Part shown: one piece after another, positions 1 to 10,420 of the stretch
How positions within the stretch are numbered: the first letter of the stretch is position 1
Layout of the letters: every line of letters begins with the position of its first letter
NCBI GenBank assembly: GCA_900113425.1
Contig: FOZF01000004.1
Coordinates: 186,001-250,000, forward strand
DNA: 64,000 nt
Source of the DNA: Stenotrophomonas maltophilia
Lineage (GTDB): Bacteria; Pseudomonadota; Gammaproteobacteria; Xanthomonadales; Xanthomonadaceae
Direction of reading: 5' to 3'
Notes under the pieces: model-generated
Database searches by the model: none
What the model was told of the DNA's origin: nothing
Seen by the model: the letters and a program-made list of their open reading frames with translations, nothing else
Made by a program: the position numbers and the translations under genes

Positions 1-1185
1 GACGATGCCGCCGACGCCATGCACGCCGAACACATCGGCCGTGTCATCCACCTTCAGCAGGCGCTTGAGACCGGTGACGCCCCACACGCAGACGGTACCG
101 GCGACGAAACCAATGACGATCGCACCCAGCGGCCCAACCGTACCGCACGCGGGCGTGATGCCGACCAGGCCGGCCACCGCGCCGGAGGCCGCACCCAGCG
201 CCGACGGCTTGCCCTTGCCGATGGCTTCCACCAGCGTCCAGCCCAGCACTGCGGCGGCGGTGGCCAGCACGGTGTTGAGGAAGGCCAGCGATGCCACGGT
301 ATCGGCCGCGGCGGCGGAGCCGGCGTTGAAGCCGAACCAGCCCACCCACAGCAGCATCGCGCCGATGTAGGTGAACGGCACGTTGTGCGGCTTCAGCGCG
401 GTCTGGCCGTAGCCGAGGCGCTTGCCGACGAACCACGCGGCGACCAGGCCGGCGACGCCGGCGTTGATGTGCACCACGGTGCCACCGGCGAAGTCGATCG
501 CGCCCAGCTCGCCCAGGTAGCCGCCACCCCAGACGATATGCGCCATCGGGATGTAGCTGAAGGTGAACCACAATGCCGAGAACAGCAGCACCGCACGGAA
601 CTTGATGCGCTCGGCGAAGGCACCGACGATCAGCGCGGTGGTGATGCCGGCGAAGGTCGACTGGAAGGCGACGAACAGATAATCCGGCAGGCCCGCGATC
701 GGCGTGTTGCCCACCGAGTCGGGCGTGAAGCCCTTCAGGAACGCGAACTCGGTGAATGAACCGAAGAACGGATTGCCGGCGCTGAACACCGCGCTGTAGC
801 CGTAGGACACCCACAGCAGCAGCACCAGCGAGAACACCACCAGGATCTGGCTCAGCACGGACAGCACGTTCTTCGAACGCACCAGGCCGCCGTAGAACAG
901 GGCCAGGCCCGGCACCACCATCAACAGCACCAGCAGGGTGGAGGTCAGCATCCAGGCGACGTCGCCGTGATCGAAGGCCGGGGCCGCAGCCTCGGCAGCC
1001 GCGGGCGCGGCGGCGGCCGGTGCCTGCAGCGGCTCGACCGCCACCGGTTCACTGTTCAACGGTGTCACCTGGGCCTGGGCGTGGGCATTGCCCGGCCAGA
1101 CGCCCGCGGCCAGCGCGCTGAGCAGCATCAGCAGGCACACGAGATGGAACCGGGCTTGCCACCCGGTGAGAAGGCGCATCTTCAT
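1..1185 (-). CDS. amtB: Ammonium transporter AmtB (3' end outside window)
   Basis: Ammonium channel/transporter of the inner membrane. The frame is open from the start codon to base 1 with no stop, so 395 codons are present and the C-terminal part lies outside the window. It begins with a signal peptide (residues 1 to about 37, ending in AHA), then a low-complexity Ala/Pro stretch, then the Amt core: the segment LALFYGGLVRSKN near residue 95, and the twin-histidine pore residues in VVHINAG and, at the window edge, in GVHGVGG. The gene starts 22 bp after the glnK stop, so glnK-amtB is one operon, the usual bacterial arrangement in which GlnK gates AmtB. The start is taken at 1185 (a second ATG lies two codons inside) with GGAG upstream. 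Family membership is certain; the transported species is known from the family, not seen here. Confidence 0.96.
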   Translation of the reverse strand, partial: MKMRLLTGWQARFHLVCLLMLLSALAAGVWPGNAHAQAQVTPLNSEPVAVEPLQAPAAAAPAAAEAAAPAFDHGDVAWMLTSTLLVLLMVVPGLALFYGGLVRSKNVLSVLSQILVVFSLVLLLWVSYGYSAVFSAGNPFFGSFTEFAFLKGFTPDSVGNTPIAGLPDYLFVAFQSTFAGITTALIVGAFAERIKFRAVLLFSALWFTFSYIPMAHIVWGGGYLGELGAIDFAGGTVVHINAGVAGLVAAWFVGKRLGYGQTALKPHNVPFTYIGAMLLWVGWFGFNAGSAAAADTVASLAFLNTVLATAAAVLGWTLVEAIGKGKPSALGAASGAVAGLVGITPACGTVGPLGAIVIGFVAGTVCVWGVTGLKRLLKVDDTADVFGVHGVGGIV

Positions 1186-1207
1186 TGGGGGAGTCTCCGG
1201 AAGGGGG

Positions 1208-3275
<2,068 letters not shown>

Positions 3276-3315
3276 CGGTACGACCTCGGATGGGAATGAA
3301 TGCCTGCTGAGGTAG

Positions 3316-3332
3316 AGCAATGACCGTGCCAA
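3316..3332 (-). promoter_or_regulatory. Sigma-54 promoter of glnA
   Basis: On the minus strand TTGGCACGGTCATTGCT matches the RpoN consensus (TGGCAC-N5-TTGCW) at every fixed position, with the required 10 bp between the GG and GC doublets. The start of transcription is predicted near 3305, leaving a leader of about 30 nt before the glnA ATG. Confidence 0.9.
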
Positions 3333-3370
3333 CTTTCTGCAGCCTGCAAGTCCTTGATTTCACACAGCGT

Positions 3371-3385
3371 GCACTGAGTCAGTGC
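3371..3385. promoter_or_regulatory. NtrC-like dyad 1
   Basis: GCACTGAGTCAGTGC, a palindrome of the NtrC type (GCAC-N7-GTGC), centred about 73 bp upstream of the predicted glnA transcription start. Confidence 0.6.
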
Positions 3386-3395
3386 GGGACGGCCC

Positions 3396-3410
3396 GCACC
3401 AAAGGGGTGC
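3396..3410. promoter_or_regulatory. NtrC-binding site 2
   Basis: GCACCAAAGGGGTGC matches the NtrC core GCACC-N5-GGTGC exactly. It is centred about 98 bp upstream of the predicted glnA start, typical for an enhancer-type UAS. Confidence 0.8.
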
Positions 3411-3424
3411 GCAGGCGAGCGGAT

Positions 3425-3439
3425 GCACCCCTTTGGTGC
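3425..3439. promoter_or_regulatory. NtrC-binding site 3
   Basis: GCACCCCTTTGGTGC is the exact reverse complement of site 2, 29 bp centre to centre from it, and centred about 127 bp upstream of the glnA start. It also lies only 55 bp before the uppP start codon on the other strand, so NtrC occupancy might affect uppP. Confidence 0.8.
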
Positions 3440-3494
3440 GGCATGGATGGTCTATCCTCTCGACCTTCTTCCGCCGCACGCGCCCGCACCGTCC

Positions 3495-4289
3495 ATGTCC
3501 GACCTGCTCTCCGCCCTGCTGCTGGGCATCCTCGAAGGCTTGACCGAATTCCTGCCGATCTCCAGTACCGGCCACCTGCTGATCGCCCAGCATTGGCTGG
3601 GCGCACGTTCGGATTTCTTCAACATCATCATCCAGGCCGGCGCGATCCTGGCCGTGGTGCTGGTGTTCCGCCAGCGCCTGTGGAGCCTGGCCACCGGCCT
3701 GGGACAGCGCGAGAACCGCGACTACGTATTCAAGCTGGGCGCAGCATTCCTGGTCACCGCCGTGGTCGGGCTGCCGGTGCGCCTGCTCGGCTGGGAGCTT
3801 CCGGAAACGGTCAGCCCGATCGCCTGGGCGCTGATCATCGGCGGCATCTGGATGCTGCTGGTGGAGCTCTATACCGCGCGCCTGCCCGACCGCGACCAGG
3901 TCACCTGGACGGTGGCGATCGGCGTCGGTCTGGCACAGGTGGTGGCCGGCGTGTTCCCCGGCACCTCGCGCTCGGCGTCGGCCATCTTCCTGGCCATGCT
4001 GCTCGGCCTGAGCCGTCGTGCAGCCGCTGCCGAGTTCGTGTTCCTGGTCGGCATCCCCACCATGTTCGCCGCCAGCGCCTATGCGTTCCTCGAGCTGGCC
4101 AAGAAGGGACAACTGGCCAGCGAGAACTGGGCCGATGTCGGCGTGGCGTTCGTTGCCGCCGTCGTCACCGGTTTCATCGTAGTGAAGTGGCTGCTGGGCT
4201 ACATCAAATCGCACCGCTTCACCGCGTTCGCCCTGTACCGCATCGCGCTGGGTGCCGCACTGCTGCTGTGGTTGCCGTCCGGCACCTGA
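3495..4289 (+). CDS. uppP: Undecaprenyl-diphosphatase UppP/BacA
   Basis: Integral membrane phosphatase of 264 residues that recycles undecaprenyl pyrophosphate to the monophosphate for peptidoglycan and O-antigen synthesis; it is linked to bacitracin tolerance in the family. The catalytic glutamates are in LEGLTEFLPISSTGHL (Glu14, Glu18) and the second signature PGTSRSASAIF starts at residue 155 with Arg159. At least seven hydrophobic segments follow the family pattern. The start at 3495 gives the canonical MSDLLSALLLGILEG; the frame is open 72 bp upstream but that part overlaps the NtrC site and is not conserved-looking. Divergent from glnA. Confidence 0.96.
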   Translation: MSDLLSALLLGILEGLTEFLPISSTGHLLIAQHWLGARSDFFNIIIQAGAILAVVLVFRQRLWSLATGLGQRENRDYVFKLGAAFLVTAVVGLPVRLLGWELPETVSPIAWALIIGGIWMLLVELYTARLPDRDQVTWTVAIGVGLAQVVAGVFPGTSRSASAIFLAMLLGLSRRAAAAEFVFLVGIPTMFAASAYAFLELAKKGQLASENWADVGVAFVAAVVTGFIVVKWLLGYIKSHRFTAFALYRIALGAALLLWLPSGT

Positions 4290-4362
4290 ACAGCGGCCGG
4301 GAACGGCAACCCCGTTGCCGGCCCCGCCTCGTTTCCCCCTCGGTTCCCCAAGGAGAATCACC

Positions 4363-5190
4363 ATGAACCGCAAGCTCACCCTGCTCCTCCCGCTGGCCCT
4401 GCTGGCCGCCTGCAGCCAGACCCCGGCCCCGGCCGGAACCGGCGGCGACGACGTGGCCCCGGCGGCGACCAAGGCGGCAGACCAGCAGACGCTGGCGCAC
4501 CTGGACGCGCAGCGCCTGCAGAGCCAGCACTGGCGGCTGCAGAAGGCCACGGCCGCCGACGGCACGCGCATCGACGCGCTGTTCGCCCGTGAAGACAAGC
4601 CGGTTACCCTGGACTTCGTCGATGGCCGCCTGTCGGTCAGCAATACCTGCAACCGCATGAGTGGCGGTTACACCCTGGCCGATGGAAAGCTGAGTGTCAG
4701 CGCGATGGCCTCGACGATGATGGCCTGCGCGGACAAGTCGCTGATGGCGCTGGACGAGGCCGTATCCAGCCGCCTGCAAGGCGAACTGAAGGCCGAGCAG
4801 GATGCCGCCGGCACGCTGACCCTGACCAGCGCACAGGGCGACACGCTGGTCTTCGCTCCGGAACCCACCGCTGAAACCCGCTACGGCGGCACCGGCGAAA
4901 CCGTGTTCCTGGAAGTGGCCGCCCGGACCGAGAAGTGCTCGCACCCGCTGATCCCGGACTACCAATGCCTGCAGGTCCGCGAGGTGAAGTATGACGACAA
5001 GGGCCTCAAGCAGGGCGAGCCGGGCAAGTTCGAGAACTTCTACGGCAACATCGAGGGCTACACCCACGAAGACGGCGTGCGCAACGTCGTGCGGGTGAAG
5101 CGCTACGAGGTGAAGAACCCGCCGGCCGATGCGCCCTCGCAGGCGTATGTGCTGGACATGGTGGTCGAGTCGGCCGTCGAGAAGAAGTAA
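4363..5190 (+). CDS. META domain / DUF4377 lipoprotein
   Basis: Predicted outer-membrane or periplasmic lipoprotein of 275 residues. A signal peptide ends in a lipobox LLAACS (lipidated Cys18). Residues about 45-155 resemble the META/HslJ domain, with the recognisable NTCNRMSGGY motif and two conserved cysteines. Residues about 175-260 resemble DUF4377, a domain often found after META, with the pattern C-x8-CLQVREVKYDDKG. HslJ relatives are stress-induced and associated with novobiocin resistance in E. coli; the function here is not known. A good Shine-Dalgarno (AAGGAG) lies 8 bp before the ATG, and a strong terminator follows. Monocistronic between uppP and convergent genes. Confidence 0.85.
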   Translation: MNRKLTLLLPLALLAACSQTPAPAGTGGDDVAPAATKAADQQTLAHLDAQRLQSQHWRLQKATAADGTRIDALFAREDKPVTLDFVDGRLSVSNTCNRMSGGYTLADGKLSVSAMASTMMACADKSLMALDEAVSSRLQGELKAEQDAAGTLTLTSAQGDTLVFAPEPTAETRYGGTGETVFLEVAARTEKCSHPLIPDYQCLQVREVKYDDKGLKQGEPGKFENFYGNIEGYTHEDGVRNVVRVKRYEVKNPPADAPSQAYVLDMVVESAVEKK

Positions 5191-5196
5191 GCATGC

Positions 5197-5228
5197 AGAA
5201 GGGCGGCCGCAGGGCCGCCCTTCTTCAT
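5197..5228 (+). terminator. Rho-independent terminator
   Basis: A perfect 12-bp GC-rich stem (5197-5208 with 5213-5224) with a 4-nt loop is followed by a short T-containing tail. It starts 7 bp after the META lipoprotein stop and faces the convergent PEBP gene. Confidence 0.85.
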
Positions 5229-5232
5229 TGCC

Positions 5233-5251
5233 GCCGGGCGTACTGCCCGGC
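5233..5251 (-). repeat. REP/SMAG-like hairpin
   Basis: Perfect 7-bp arms GCCGGGC (5233-5239) and GCCCGGC (5245-5251) with a 5-nt loop. On the minus strand the unit is preceded by GCAGA, a one-base variant of the GTAG tag. It lies between the two convergent gene ends and may contribute to termination for the PEBP gene. Confidence 0.5.
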
Positions 5252-5273
5252 TCTGCAGAAACACGCTGCGCGG

Positions 5274-5885
5274 TCAGGCCAGCGCCGGATTCAACGTGTA
5301 GGTGCCGTGCAGCGCCGCCTCGGCCAGCACATGGCCATGCATGGCACGATGGACATCCGCGGCGGTGAAGCGCTCCGGCAACGCCAACGCGGCCACGTCC
5401 AGCGCGAACACACGGAAGAAGTAGCGGTGCAGCCGCTCGTCGTTGAACGGCGGGTACGGGCCGTCGTAGCCCAGGTAATCGCCGGCCATGTCCGGGTTGC
5501 CGGCGAACCAGCCGGTGAAGTCGTTCAGGCCCTGCCGGCTGCCGGCCGGACCGGCCGGTGCGGCCTTGCCCTTGACCACGAAGCCATCGCTGCAGCTGCC
5601 CGCGGCGATTTCGTGCACGCTGGCAGGAATGTCGGCCATTACCCAGTGCACGAAATCGCAGCGCGGCTGGTCGCGTGGCACGGTCATATCGCTGCGGCCC
5701 ACCGTGTCCGGCACGGTCGGCACATCCGGGTCCACACAGATCAGCACGAACGAACGGGTGCCCTCGGGCACATCGCTCCATGCCAGGTGGGGATTGCGGT
5801 CCGGCGCGAAACCGGCGGTGTCGCCGGCGGCGAATTCGCGGTCGATCGGTGCACCGTTGGTCAGGCTGTGGCTGCTCAGTTTCAT
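5274..5885 (-). CDS. YbhB/YbcL-type PEBP family protein
   Basis: Phosphatidylethanolamine-binding-protein-like protein, 203 residues, similar to E. coli YbhB/YbcL but longer. Visible signatures are the ligand-pocket segments SFVLICVDPDVP (about residues 45-56), CDFVHWVMADIP and YDGPYPP, and the C-terminal RYFFRVFALD. No signal peptide is seen, so it is probably cytoplasmic. Bacterial members have no firmly established function. The stop of the upstream TPR-sulfotransferase gene is 10 bp away from this start in the same direction, so the two are probably co-transcribed. Confidence 0.9.
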   Translation of the reverse strand: MKLSSHSLTNGAPIDREFAAGDTAGFAPDRNPHLAWSDVPEGTRSFVLICVDPDVPTVPDTVGRSDMTVPRDQPRCDFVHWVMADIPASVHEIAAGSCSDGFVVKGKAAPAGPAGSRQGLNDFTGWFAGNPDMAGDYLGYDGPYPPFNDERLHRYFFRVFALDVAALALPERFTAADVHRAMHGHVLAEAALHGTYTLNPALA

Positions 5886-5895
5886 CGGACGGTCC

Positions 5896-7965
5896 TCACT
5901 CTTCCGGGTAGCCCAGGCGCACCGCGATCGGTGTCAGCTGGGCGAAAGCGGCGCTCATCACGTCGCGGTAGTGGCGCCAGTGGCCCGGCGGGAAGCGCGG
6001 CACGCCAAGCTGGGCTGCCACGGGCATGGGCCGCTCGAACAGGCGCCCCAGCAATTCGGCCATCGCCTGCGCATCATTGCCGATGTGGTCGATCCGCAGC
6101 AGCACATGCGGGTACAGATCCTCCTCGTTCAGGGTCGCGACCTGGGCCAGCGCACGCGCCAGCCATTCGCCGGCCTCGGCCAGCGAGGTCATCGCCAACG
6201 GCGCGGCAGCGCCATAGGCCACCCAGTCCAGCAGCATGTCGCGCGGATCACGCAGCACGATCAGCAGGCGGCCCTGCGGCAGCTGCGGGCGCAGGGCCCA
6301 CAGCAGCGCGTTGTCCCACCACAGCAGCCAGTCGATGATCGTGTCGCCCTGCACGCCGCGCGCCGGCAGCTGCTCGCGCCAGCGCTGTACCAGCCGCTCC
6401 GGCGTCAGCACGCCGGACGCCAGGTCCTGCAGCGTGTGGTAGTTCTGGAACGCGTCATCCGGCGGGTTGCTGGTGTAGCGATCACTGCGCAGTACCGGGC
6501 TGGCGGCGGCCAGGCCGGTCGCCACGCGCTCCACGCCCGAACCCGGTGCGCCCCACAGGAAGATCGGCGCCGACGTGTTGGATTCATCGACACTGCCCTT
6601 GTCCGGCCAGCTCGGCGGTGCCTTCGCCTGCGGCGGCAGCGGCAGGCGCTGCGGCGCCTGGTCGGCCTGCAGCGCCAGCCAGGTCGCCACGGCGGCATCC
6701 GGTTGCCCGGCGCGATCCTGGATCTCGCCCAGCCAGGTGCGCAGGTCAGCGCGATGGCCTTCCGCAGCCTGTTCGATCAGCGCCTGCACGCGGGCGACGG
6801 CAGCAGCAGGGTCACGCTGCAGCAGGCCCTCGACAAGGCGGGACTCGGCGCTGACACGGCCCGGCTCGAGGCCGACGATGCGTTCTGCGATCGCTTCGGC
6901 CTGTGCGTGCTCACCCGCCATGTCGTGCAACCGCAGGCGCGCCTCCAGGGCGGGCACATGGCCGGGCATCGCTTCGATCCAGCGCTCGACCACGGCAACC
7001 GCCGCATCGCTGCCCACCTCTTCCACCGACAGGCGCGCCAGCCACAGGTCATGCAGCTGCGCGTTGTTTTCCAGCGCCGCATCCAGGCGTGCACGCGCTT
7101 CTTCCTCGCGGCCCAGCCGCTGCCACGACATCAGCAGCAGCTGCAGCATCTGCCGGTCTGCCGGCTGCGACTCCAGCAGCGGCAGCAGGTGCTCCAGCGC
7201 CTGCAACGGCTGGCCGCTGCGCAGCGCCAGCTCGCCGGCCAGGCGCCGCAGCGATGCGTGGTCCATGCCTGGCTGCTGCAGTGCCACCTGCATGGCCTCG
7301 GCGGCGGCATCGAGATTGCCCTGCCGCAACGCCAGCTGGACGACCAGGCCGTGCAGGGACGACAGCGACGGGTTGAGCTCCAGCACGCGGCGGAAGGCCT
7401 GCTCGGCGAATGCCAGCATGTCCTTGCCCAGATAGGCAAAGCCCAGTGCATACAGCACGCGCGGATCATTCGGCTGGGCCTGGTTGGCCTGCGACAGCAG
7501 CGCCAGCGCACGATCAGGATCGTCACGGCGCAGGGCGATCATGCCGTCGATGTGCAGCAGATCGGGGTGATCCGGTTCGACGCGCGCAGCCAAGGTCGAC
7601 AGGCGCTGGGCTTCGTCGAAGTCATTGCGGCCGATCGCCAGGTGCGCCTGCATCAGATAGGCGGAAAAGGCGTTCGGATTGAGATCGGTGGTACGCAGCA
7701 GCGCCTCGTCGGCGCCCTGGTATTCGCGCAGGGCCAACAGCAGGCCGGCATGCTGCAGATGCAGTTGGGCATCGTCGGGGGCCAGCCGCAGCGCCTGCTG
7801 CAGGGCGTCCATCGCGTCGCCGGGCTTGCCCTGCTGCTGCAGCGCAAGCGCCAGCCAGCGGTGGGCCGCGGCCAGGCCGGGTTCGTCACGGGTCCACGCC
7901 TGGGCCAGCTGCACGGCCTGGCCGGCCTCGTTCTGGCGCAACGCTTGGATGATCTGGTCTTGCAT
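5896..7965 (-). CDS. TPR-repeat protein with C-terminal sulfotransferase domain
   Basis: A 689-residue two-part protein. Residues about 1-440 are Ala/Leu-rich TPR-type helical repeats (for example the pattern W-LA-ALQQQGKPGDAMDALQQALRLAP). Residues about 465-689 look like a sulfotransferase: a PAPS 5'-phosphosulfate loop LWGAPGSGVER at residue 470 and a 3'-phosphate motif VLRDPRD near residue 571. In this family PAPS is the sulfate donor, but the acceptor is unknown; TPR-sulfotransferase fusions may modify peptides or glycans. A TTG further upstream could extend the protein by seven residues, but the ATG at 7965 is preferred. Whether the enzyme is active cannot be judged from sequence alone. 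Confidence 0.85.
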   Translation of the reverse strand: MQDQIIQALRQNEAGQAVQLAQAWTRDEPGLAAAHRWLALALQQQGKPGDAMDALQQALRLAPDDAQLHLQHAGLLLALREYQGADEALLRTTDLNPNAFSAYLMQAHLAIGRNDFDEAQRLSTLAARVEPDHPDLLHIDGMIALRRDDPDRALALLSQANQAQPNDPRVLYALGFAYLGKDMLAFAEQAFRRVLELNPSLSSLHGLVVQLALRQGNLDAAAEAMQVALQQPGMDHASLRRLAGELALRSGQPLQALEHLLPLLESQPADRQMLQLLLMSWQRLGREEEARARLDAALENNAQLHDLWLARLSVEEVGSDAAVAVVERWIEAMPGHVPALEARLRLHDMAGEHAQAEAIAERIVGLEPGRVSAESRLVEGLLQRDPAAAVARVQALIEQAAEGHRADLRTWLGEIQDRAGQPDAAVATWLALQADQAPQRLPLPPQAKAPPSWPDKGSVDESNTSAPIFLWGAPGSGVERVATGLAAASPVLRSDRYTSNPPDDAFQNYHTLQDLASGVLTPERLVQRWREQLPARGVQGDTIIDWLLWWDNALLWALRPQLPQGRLLIVLRDPRDMLLDWVAYGAAAPLAMTSLAEAGEWLARALAQVATLNEEDLYPHVLLRIDHIGNDAQAMAELLGRLFERPMPVAAQLGVPRFPPGHWRHYRDVMSAAFAQLTPIAVRLGYPEE

Positions 7966-8021
7966 GGCGGTCCGGTTCAAGGGCAAACCCGCATTGTAGC
8001 GGCCTGCGTGCCGGTCCCGGT

Positions 8022-9059
8022 TCAGGCCTGCAGAACCCGCCGCAGGCGCTGCGCCACCCAGCGCTCGGAGAAGCCGTCACCACGCCAGTTTTCCAGGAAA
8101 CCGCAATGACCGCCCCAGCACGCCGTTTCCAGATGCGCCTGGCGTGGCAGCTGCCAGTCGCGGAATGTGGAATACGGGATCACCGGATCATCCTGTGCCA
8201 TCAGGATGTCGGCCGGCACCTGCAGCCCGGACAGGCGATCACCGGCAATCGAGTAGCCGTCGAAGTAGGCCTGCAGCGAACCGAAGGTGGTATGGCGTTC
8301 GACCAGCCATGCGGTCAGCGCGCGGATGTCCAGCTTCAGCACGCGATCGTCGCAATCACTCAACTCGGGGAACAGGTCGCGCTTGCGGCGCAGCGAGACG
8401 GTCCACTTACGGCGGAAATACCAGTCGTACATCGCCGGGCCGTTTTCGATGCTCTCCATGGTCAACGCCGGGTCCAGCACCGGGCACACCGAGGCCACCC
8501 GCAGCAGCGGCACCCCGGCTGCCGGCGCACGCAGGGCCAGGCGCAGCACGAAGTTGCCGCCCAGCGAGTAGCCAGCGGCGACCAGCGGCAGGTGCGGCCA
8601 GCGCTGGGCGACATCGCCCGCGGCATGCACCACTTCGTCGATCAGGTTGGAATGGAAGATGCCGGGATTGAGGTGATGGGTGTTGCCATGGTCACGGAAG
8701 TTCAGCCGCACCACGTCGAAGCCCTGCTCGAGCATGCGCGCGGCGGCCATGCGCATGTAGCTGGACTCGGCGCTGCCTTCCCAGCCATGCAGCAGCAGTG
8801 CGATGCCGCGCGGCTCGCGCCCCTCGACGTGGCTGTGCCAGCCCTGCAGGCGCACGCCCTCGCCACCATCGAGGATCATTTCCTCGCTGACCGCGCCGGT
8901 GGCGGCCAGCAGCAGCAGGCCGCGCTGCAGGCGCATGCGGCTGGAACTGAGCATCGACTGCAGGTGGGGATTGCGCAGCCAGCGCGGCGGCTGGTAATCA
9001 GCCGCGGTCAGCATCGACGCGGATGCGTCGACAGGCGGTGGCGGGACCAGGGCCACCAC
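8022..9059 (-). CDS. YheT-like alpha/beta hydrolase
   Basis: Predicted cytoplasmic hydrolase of the YheT/ABHD1-3 family (AB-hydrolase 4), 345 residues. Visible are the family N-terminus YQPPRWLRNPHLQSM, the oxyanion region LLLHGWEG, the nucleophile elbow AAGYSLGGN with its serine, an acid in AQDDPVIP, and a histidine near the C-terminus in GGHCGFLENW. Relatives act on short acyl esters or lipids, with unsettled physiological roles. The start is a GTG at 9059; an ATG at 9014 (MLTAADYQPPRW) would also fit and matches the conserved part better. It begins 5 bp after the plsC stop, in an operon with it. Confidence 0.9.
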   Translation of the reverse strand: MVALVPPPPVDASASMLTAADYQPPRWLRNPHLQSMLSSSRMRLQRGLLLLAATGAVSEEMILDGGEGVRLQGWHSHVEGREPRGIALLLHGWEGSAESSYMRMAAARMLEQGFDVVRLNFRDHGNTHHLNPGIFHSNLIDEVVHAAGDVAQRWPHLPLVAAGYSLGGNFVLRLALRAPAAGVPLLRVASVCPVLDPALTMESIENGPAMYDWYFRRKWTVSLRRKRDLFPELSDCDDRVLKLDIRALTAWLVERHTTFGSLQAYFDGYSIAGDRLSGLQVPADILMAQDDPVIPYSTFRDWQLPRQAHLETACWGGHCGFLENWRGDGFSERWVAQRLRRVLQA

Positions 9060-9063
9060 GGCC

Positions 9064-9855
9064 TCATTCCCCGCTCATGGCTGCCACGATGCGCGCGCGC
9101 GAGGTTTCCGCGATGCGCCGACGGCCTTCCAGGTCCTGGGCGCCGATCGGTGCCAGGAAGTGCACTTCCGCACGTCGCGCCGGCTCACCGAGCAGGCGCA
9201 GGAAATTGGCGAAGAAGCTCTCGCCCGGGCCGAAGGCCACGATCGTCTGCGCGTCGCCCTTCGTTCCGTACACCAGCGCCACCGGCTGCACCGGCACACC
9301 GGTCTCGACTGCCGCCTGGAAGATCCGGGCGTGGAACGGGCCCACTTCGTGACCCCCGCGGGTGCGCCCTTCCGGGAACACGCCCACGGCCTTGCCTTCA
9401 CGCAGGCGATCGGCCATCACCTGCATCACCCCACCGAGCGACTCGGTGTTGCCACGCTGGTGGAAGATGGTCTGGCCGCGCGCGGCCAGCCAGCCGACCA
9501 CCGGCCAGCCGGCGATCTCGCGCTTGGCGACGAAGCCCATCATGCGCTGGCTGTGCAGGATGCTGATATCGACCCAGCTGACGTGGTTGGCGACGAACAG
9601 CACCGCGCCGGGCAGCGGCTGGCCGATGCGCTCCAGGCGGAAACCGAAGATCCACATCAGCCCGCCCTGCCACGCGTTCACCACTTTGGCACCGAGACGG
9701 TCCTGGCCCACGCGCAGGTTCGCCCACGGCGCGAGCATGCCCAGCAGGGTGAGCGGCAGGAACACGAGGATGTGGACCAACAGCAGCGGTACGCGGTACA
9801 GGTAACGGCACACACGCGCCACGCCGCCGCGGGGGGCCGGAGTGGGGGAAGTCAT
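9064..9855 (-). CDS. plsC: 1-acyl-sn-glycerol-3-phosphate acyltransferase (PlsC family)
   Basis: Lysophosphatidate acyltransferase-type membrane enzyme of 263 residues, transferring acyl chains to lysophosphatidic acid or a related lysolipid. The N-terminus has a hydrophobic anchor (about residues 20-43). The catalytic block NHVSWVD (His91, Asp96) and the substrate block FPEGRTRGG are intact. The ATG at 9855 is preferred over an upstream start. A related role, for example in ornithine lipid synthesis, cannot be excluded. It is followed at once by the YheT-like hydrolase gene, suggesting a lipid-related operon. Confidence 0.9.
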   Translation of the reverse strand: MTSPTPAPRGGVARVCRYLYRVPLLLVHILVFLPLTLLGMLAPWANLRVGQDRLGAKVVNAWQGGLMWIFGFRLERIGQPLPGAVLFVANHVSWVDISILHSQRMMGFVAKREIAGWPVVGWLAARGQTIFHQRGNTESLGGVMQVMADRLREGKAVGVFPEGRTRGGHEVGPFHARIFQAAVETGVPVQPVALVYGTKGDAQTIVAFGPGESFFANFLRLLGEPARRAEVHFLAPIGAQDLEGRRRIAETSRARIVAAMSGE

Positions 9856-9975
9856 CCGCGCACGATACCGGAGGGCTGCCATCGCTGCCAGCTGGTTCAG
9901 GCCATAAATCGGCTTGATCGGGGCAATCGGCGGGGAACGCTGGGTTCCGCCGCTGTCGCGGGCTTGGCCGGGGGC

Positions 9976-10410
9976 TCAGCCGTGGCCGGCAGCCACCACG
10001 GCCAGGGTCAGCCGCGAGATGCACACCAGCCGGCCCTGCTCGTCCTCGATGCGGATCTCCCACAGCTGGGTGCTGCGACCCACGTGCAGCGCGCGTGCGG
10101 TACCGGTGACGGTGCCCGAACGCACCGCGCGCACGTGGTTGGCGTTGATTTCCAGGCCCACGCAGATCTGCTTGCCGGCCTCCACGCACAGATTGCCCGC
10201 GCTGCTGCCCAGGGTCTCGGCCAGCACCACCGATGCGCCGCCGTGCAGGATGCCGTAGGGCTGGCGGGTGCGCTCGTCCACCGGCATGGTGGCCTGCAGC
10301 CAGTCTTCACCGGCAGCGCTGAAGACGATGCCCAGCGACGCGATGGCCGTGTTGCGGCTGAGCGCGTTGAGCTGCTCGAGGGATACAGCTTCGCGGAACA
10401 CCTGGGTCAT
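9976..10410 (-). CDS. Hot-dog fold acyl-CoA thioesterase (YdiI/MenI-like)
   Basis: Small hot-dog thioesterase, 144 residues. It has the family's GILHGGASVVLAETLGS block, with His56 and the catalytic acid Glu65, the arrangement found in YdiI/MenI, which hydrolyses 1,4-dihydroxy-2-naphthoyl-CoA, and in PaaI relatives. The true substrate could be another aromatic or acyl-CoA. The next gene downstream on this strand is plsC, about 120 bp away; the gene upstream (phospholipase D family) ends 10 bp before this start, so it is probably the last gene of the 10.4-13.1 kb operon. Confidence 0.9.
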   Translation of the reverse strand: MTQVFREAVSLEQLNALSRNTAIASLGIVFSAAGEDWLQATMPVDERTRQPYGILHGGASVVLAETLGSSAGNLCVEAGKQICVGLEINANHVRAVRSGTVTGTARALHVGRSTQLWEIRIEDEQGRLVCISRLTLAVVAAGHG

Positions 10411-10420
10411 GCGGGCACCT

